Assembly (NCBI GenBank): GCA_024640205.1
Contig: JAHEFL010000043.1
Span: 1-9,302 of the forward strand
Source: Flavobacteriales bacterium
Lineage (GTDB): Bacteria; Bacteroidota; Bacteroidia; Flavobacteriales_F; PHOS-HE28
Length of the DNA stretch: 9,302 nucleotides
Direction: 5' to 3'
This document shows, piece by piece, positions 5,997 through 9,302 of this stretch. Under the pieces are notes generated by a model that was not told the origin of the DNA, ran no database searches, and was given only the letters and a program-made list of their open reading frames with translations. Position 1 is the first letter of the stretch, and the number at the start of each line of letters is the position of its first letter. A program made the position numbers and the translations under genes.

Positions 5997-7323
5997 CGGT
6001 CGAATCGGAGACGCGCACGGTGCGATCGACCGCGCCGTCAGAATAGGCAAGCTCGCCGTTCACCCAGGTTTTGATGACCCTCGCGCTGAACTGCTGCCCT
6101 TCGAACGGTGACCATCCGCATTTGGAAAGAATATTCCCTTGTTCCACAGTCCAAGGAGCGTTCAGATCCACCATCACGAGATCGGCTTGATATCCTTCTT
6201 TGATCGCACCCCGACCTGTTATATCGAACATTCTTGCCGGTGCGTGACTGAGCTTGTGCACGACTTCTTCAAGCGTGAACACTCCTTGTCTCACAAGCTC
6301 CAGCATGGCGACCAGGGAATGCTGAACAAGAGGTCCGCCGGAAGGGCACTGCATATAGGGGCGTGATTTCTCCTCCAGGGTATGCGGAGCATGATCGGTC
6401 GCTACCACATCGATGCGGCCGTCCTTCACTGCCTGCCTGATGGCCTCGCGATCAGCCTGGGTCTTTACCGCCGGGTTCCATTTGATCAAGGATCCTTTCG
6501 TAGCATATGCCTCATCCGTGAACCAGAGGTGATGGATGCAAGCCTCAGCTGTGATGCGCTTACCGTCCAAAGAACCCGGTGAGAATAATTCGAGCTCCCG
6601 CGCGGTACTGATATGAAGGACATGCAAGCGGGTGCCGTGCTCGCGGGCAAGTGCCACAGCATTGCTGCTGCTCCGATAACACGCTTCGGCACTGCGGATC
6701 AGCGGATGTTGCTCCATGGGGATGGCATCACCCCAACGATCCTGTGCGGCCCTTGTATTCGCTTGAACCGTCGCTTCATCCTCGGCATGGATCGCCAGGA
6801 TCATATGGGCCTTGCTGAACAGGCCGGTCAATGCATCAGGATCATCCACGAGCATGTTGCCCGTACTGGAACCAAGGAAGGCCTTCAACCCGCAAACCAT
6901 ACGAGGATCCACATAGAGCACTTCTTCCAGATTCGTGTTGGACACCCCCATGTAGAAGGAATAATTCACTACCGAACACGCAGCGGCGAGGTCATACTTC
7001 TGCTCCAGCAGCACGCGATCCAAGGTATTCGGGACGGTGTTCGGCATCTCCATGTAGCTGGTGACACCGCCCGCCGCAGCGGCTGCGCTTGCGTGGGCGA
7101 TATCCTCCTTGTGGGTGAGCCCGGGTTCCCGAAAATGCACCTGATCATCGATCACACCCGGCATCAAGTGGAGTCCTGAGGCTTCCACTTCGTTCACATC
7201 CCGAAGGCCCGAAATACCTCGCTCGGAAACTTCCGCGATACGCCCGTCCTGAACGAACACATCAGCCGTGAAGGTCCTGGCTTCATTGACCACAGTGGCA
7301 TTACGGATGATCGTTCCCTTCAT
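5926..7323 (-). CDS. pyrC: Dihydroorotase, with a probable one-base frame anomaly at its 3' end
   Basis: The enzyme closes carbamoyl-aspartate to dihydroorotate, the third step of pyrimidine synthesis, in the cytoplasm. The amidohydrolase motifs are GVIDDQVHFREPG (57-69; Q61 and H63 where the classical motif has HxH), GLKAFLGSSTG (145-155; K147 a possible carboxylated metal bridge), IHAEDE (H179), LHVLHIST (H237) and ATDHAPH (D310, H314). It starts at ATG 7323, four bases overlapping the mannose synthase stop as ATGA. The open frame gives 465 residues. The last ~28 (after VDRTVR) look non-homologous, and 23 of them lie within the DUF4296 gene. In the -1 frame from base 6013 the sequence reads RLRFDR and then TGA at 5995-5993, overlapping the next ATG. 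That would give about 443 residues with the C-terminal pattern I expect for this family. So a base may be missing around 6013-6030, either as a real mutation or as an assembly error. The catalytic core is unaffected. Confidence 0.95.
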   Translation of the reverse strand: MKGTIIRNATVVNEARTFTADVFVQDGRIAEVSERGISGLRDVNEVEASGLHLMPGVIDDQVHFREPGLTHKEDIAHASAAAAAGGVTSYMEMPNTVPNTLDRVLLEQKYDLAAACSVVNYSFYMGVSNTNLEEVLYVDPRMVCGLKAFLGSSTGNMLVDDPDALTGLFSKAHMILAIHAEDEATVQANTRAAQDRWGDAIPMEQHPLIRSAEACYRSSSNAVALAREHGTRLHVLHISTARELELFSPGSLDGKRITAEACIHHLWFTDEAYATKGSLIKWNPAVKTQADREAIRQAVKDGRIDVVATDHAPHTLEEKSRPYMQCPSGGPLVQHSLVAMLELVRQGVFTLEEVVHKLSHAPARMFDITGRGAIKEGYQADLVMVDLNAPWTVEQGNILSKCGWSPFEGQQFSARVIKTWVNGELAYSDGAVDRTVRVSDSTDETLCTSSLGSDPGLWGTGGTRG

Positions 7324-8039
7324 GATCGTCGGATCCTCAATCGCATTTTGATGACCCCCAGGAACGCTTCATGGAAGATCCCCATGCTCATTTTACTACG
7401 ACCCTTCACACGATCGACGAACGTGATGGGAACCTCCACGATGCGGAAACCATGGAGACCCACGCGATACTTCATCTCGATCTGGAACGCATAGCCGATG
7501 AACCGGATCTCATCCAATGGGAGATCGGCAAGCACTTCCCTCCGGTAGCACACGAACCCTGCTGTTGTGTCCCGCACACCCAGCCATAGCACAGCGCGTA
7601 CGTATAGCGAGGCGCAATAGCTCATCATCACCCGGTTCCATGACCAATCACGAACACGGCCACCTTTCACATAGCGCGAACCTACACTCATTCCAACTCC
7701 TTCCACGGCGCATGCGGCATACAATCGGGGTAGGTCGTTCGGGTCGTGGGATAAGTCCGCATCCATCTCGAAAACGAACTCATAGCCCTTTTGAAGGGCC
7801 CATTTGAATCCAGCGATATAGGCGGTGCCGAGCCCCAGTTTCCCTTTGCGGCGGAGCAGGTGCAGTCGATCCTTCCACTGTTCCCTCAACCCTTCCACGA
7901 TGTCACCTGTCCCATCCGGTGAATCATCATCCACGACGAGCACATCGAATCCGGGCGAAAGGCTGAGCACACGAGAAAGGACGTCCCGGATGTTCTCCTT
8001 CTCGTCGTAGGTGGGGATGATGACCAGGCGCTCGGACAA
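7320..8039 (-). CDS. Polyprenol monophosphomannose synthase (GT2, DPM1-like)
   Basis: This 239-residue family 2 glycosyltransferase is likely to move mannose from GDP-mannose to polyprenyl phosphate on the inner face of the cytoplasmic membrane, making a lipid-linked sugar donor for envelope glycosylation. It shows LVIIPTYDEKENI (5-17), VVDDDSPDGT (35-44), the metal-binding EMDADLSHDP (91-100, DAD at 93-95), VGSRYVKGG (119-127), WNRVMMS (134-140), DTTAGFVCYRR (157-167) and FVDRVKGRSKMSMG (207-220). There is no C-terminal membrane domain, so it is the single-domain form. The start codon is TTG at 8039. No ATG or GTG lies between it and an in-frame TGA upstream, and family members begin just before LVIIPTY. 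The next gene, pyrC, starts within its stop (ATGA, 7323-7320), implying translational coupling. A perfect TATCTTTG box lies 20 bases upstream. Glucose instead of mannose is possible. Confidence 0.92.
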   Translation of the reverse strand: MSERLVIIPTYDEKENIRDVLSRVLSLSPGFDVLVVDDDSPDGTGDIVEGLREQWKDRLHLLRRKGKLGLGTAYIAGFKWALQKGYEFVFEMDADLSHDPNDLPRLYAACAVEGVGMSVGSRYVKGGRVRDWSWNRVMMSYCASLYVRAVLWLGVRDTTAGFVCYRREVLADLPLDEIRFIGYAFQIEMKYRVGLHGFRIVEVPITFVDRVKGRSKMSMGIFHEAFLGVIKMRLRIRRS

Positions 8040-8059
8040 GGGCTCGGAATGGCGAGCGC

Positions 8060-8067
8060 CAAAGATA
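8060..8067 (-). promoter_or_regulatory. Bacteroidota-type -7 box (TATCTTTG) for the mannose synthase-pyrC-DUF4296 operon
   Basis: The minus strand reads GGTTATCTTTGGCGC, a perfect TAnnTTTG core ending 20 bases before the TTG start at 8039, so the leader would be about 15 bases. It lies in a 19-base sequence identical to the one before tyrS (4591-4609). An inverted pair GCTCGG (8042-8047) / CCGAGC (8069-8074) flanks it, with another direct GCTCGG at 8030-8035. The -33 region is unclear: the nearest TTG is about 26 bases upstream of the box. Confidence 0.55.
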
Positions 8068-8087
8068 ACCGAGCTTCAGGGTCGGTA

Positions 8088-9302
8088 TCAGCGCAACAGA
8101 GTGACGTGCCCGGAACGTTCCGCGCGTCTGGTGGAAAGGCGATCGTGCACGCTCAGTTTCCACACATACACATCAATGGGTGCTTCCGTACCCGAGAGTG
8201 TTCCGTCCCAAAAACCTTGCGGAGCAGTCGTACTGAACACGAGCATACCCCATCGATCGAAGATCTCCAGACTGTAACTGTCCGGATCGATCCCTGTCAT
8301 GATCGGCAGGAATTGATCATTGATGCCATCATCATTGGGTGTGAAGGTATTCGGCACGAAGACGTTCAGACCATCCTCCACGACCACATCCAGGCACATT
8401 GTATCCGCACAGGAAAGGGATGCGAACGCCGTGAGACAGACGATGTATTCATCACCCAGCGCATCGGGGAAGGTGTGGATGAGGTCCTCTGCAGTGGAAA
8501 CAGGCACGTTGTTCACCGTCCACTCAAAGGCGGAAGCTCCCATGCTTAAATTATTGAAATATGCCTCCGGGACAGTGGTCGAGAGGAATTCAGGAAGCAT
8601 GATGAAGTCCGCAGTGGGGCGGTCGAACACTTCGATCGGTCCATCCGCTTCCAAGGTTACCGGTGCGCATCCATTCCCACCATCGATGGTGACCGAAACA
8701 TCGTAGCTACCCGGGATCTCGTAGAGCAGGGTGAGCGGACCGCAATCCTCCACATTGGGTCCGAGACCGGTGACCCACACACAGGTTCCAGGTCCGGAAT
8801 AATCATGCGAAACGGTCACTTCCGTTGGCACGCATGTGAAGTCACTATCTACTATGACGGATCCGGACGGAACGGGCACGACATCCACAAACACTTCAGC
8901 CGATAGCGCAGTGCACGGTGCCGGAGGATCGACAGTATACAGATAGACCCCAGCACCATCCTGTCCGGGTGTGAACAGGCCATCGAACGGCATTCCTTGC
9001 GGGTCGGTCCATGACCCCGCGACGTCCGGGTCGCCGCCGAGCAAGGGGAATAACTCAAAGGCCATCGCGTTGGCACAGGCCACTGTGGATCCATTGCTTC
9101 CAGCGCTCTCAGCCGTGGCCAGGCTAATGGTGACCGTTGCCTGATCGGCCACGCACGGTGCAACACCCGCCACGGTGTACAGGTAGTCACCGGGCATCCC
9201 GGAAGAAGGGTCGAGAACGCCATTGGAGGCACCCGAGGGGCCCGTCCAGGAGCCCCCTTGATCAGGAGTTCCGAGCAGCAGTCCGAACAAGCTCACCGGG
9301 GC
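8088..9302 (-). CDS. Large secreted repeat protein with PKD-like domains and a C-terminal T9SS type B (CHU_C, gliding-motility-associated) sorting domain; 5' end outside window
   Basis: The frame is open to the right edge, so the 404 visible residues are the C-terminal part of a larger surface protein; the GTG at 9296 is internal. In order there are two tandem ~79-residue units with the pattern LLG-xPD-x-GSW…GxYLYTVxxxxPC (visible residues ~1-81 and 82-144), then a PKD-like domain (~147-225). A second PKD-like domain follows (PTADFIML to CLDVVVED, ~229-310). The end domain is LNVFVPNTFTPNDDGINDQF, then LEIFDRWGMLVF, FWDGTL, PIDVYVWKL and GHVTLLR at the very end, the signature of CHU_C. That domain directs export through the type IX system and anchoring or release at the cell surface in Bacteroidota. 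Likely roles are adhesion or gliding-related surface functions (inference). The stop lies 20 bases from the promoter box of the downstream mannose synthase operon. Confidence 0.92.
   Translation of the reverse strand, partial: APVSLFGLLLGTPDQGGSWTGPSGASNGVLDPSSGMPGDYLYTVAGVAPCVADQATVTISLATAESAGSNGSTVACANAMAFELFPLLGGDPDVAGSWTDPQGMPFDGLFTPGQDGAGVYLYTVDPPAPCTALSAEVFVDVVPVPSGSVIVDSDFTCVPTEVTVSHDYSGPGTCVWVTGLGPNVEDCGPLTLLYEIPGSYDVSVTIDGGNGCAPVTLEADGPIEVFDRPTADFIMLPEFLSTTVPEAYFNNLSMGASAFEWTVNNVPVSTAEDLIHTFPDALGDEYIVCLTAFASLSCADTMCLDVVVEDGLNVFVPNTFTPNDDGINDQFLPIMTGIDPDSYSLEIFDRWGMLVFSTTAPQGFWDGTLSGTEAPIDVYVWKLSVHDRLSTRRAERSGHVTLLR
8871..9302 (-). repeat. Two tandem ~79-residue (≈237-bp) protein repeats in the T9SS cargo protein
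   Basis: The two units align by eye. FGLLLGTPDQGGSW lines up with FPLLGGDPDVAGSW, GDYLYTV with GVYLYTV, and VAPC with PAPC. The tryptophans and cysteines are offset by 79-80 residues. The boundary between units is near 9059/9060. The first unit starts at the window edge, so more copies probably lie upstream. The copies differ at most positions, so this is an old protein repeat and not a recent DNA duplication. Confidence 0.7.

Noticed and set aside
6613..7179. Plus-strand open frame of 188 codons opposite pyrC
   Set aside because: It is antisense to the conserved catalytic part of dihydroorotase and shows no recognisable motifs, only a by-product of codon bias.

Overview
The window comes from a member of the Bacteroidota, probably a gliding or Flavobacteriales-like lineage with a fairly GC-rich genome. 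Three signs support this. A large surface protein ends in a CHU_C / type B type IX secretion (T9SS) sorting domain. A DUF4296-type lipoprotein sits in the order polyprenol-phosphate-mannose synthase, dihydroorotase, DUF4296. Promoter-like boxes match the Bacteroidota -7 consensus TAnnTTTG just upstream of several genes. No RNA genes, insertion sequences, CRISPR arrays or phage genes were seen. This is compact, mostly housekeeping chromosome.

Layout, left to right. (1) The 3' end of a secreted or periplasmic DNA/RNA non-specific endonuclease with an added C-terminal OB-fold-like domain (+, cut by the window edge). (2) A two-transmembrane PhoR-like sensor histidine kinase (-). (3) A small lipoprotein carrying a DGDGDIG motif (-). 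(4) A LuxE/PaaK-family acyl-adenylating protein (+), divergent from the lipoprotein. (5) Tyrosyl-tRNA synthetase tyrS (-), tail to tail with (4), their stop codons overlapping. (6) An extended SDR / NAD-dependent epimerase-reductase (+), divergent from tyrS. (7) A leftward operon of polyprenol monophosphomannose synthase, dihydroorotase pyrC and a DUF4296 lipoprotein (-). Its end overlaps the end of the SDR gene. (8) The 3' part of a large repeat-containing T9SS cargo protein (-), cut by the right edge.

The genes are packed tightly. All three convergent junctions have 7 or fewer bases between stops, or overlapping stops, and the operon uses ATGA stop/start overlaps. The strongest anomaly is at the 3' end of pyrC. 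The open frame runs 23 codons into the lipoprotein gene. A one-base frame change near 6013 would instead give a C-terminus reading RLRFDR followed by a stop at an ATGA overlap, which is what the family and operon style predict. The second notable signal is the set of TAnnTTTG boxes. Two of them, upstream of tyrS and of the mannose synthase, lie in an identical 19-base sequence.

I see no convincing new defence or mobile system here. The most useful leads are the pyrC frame anomaly, the promoter architecture, the nuclease-OB fusion and the tandem repeats of the surface protein.
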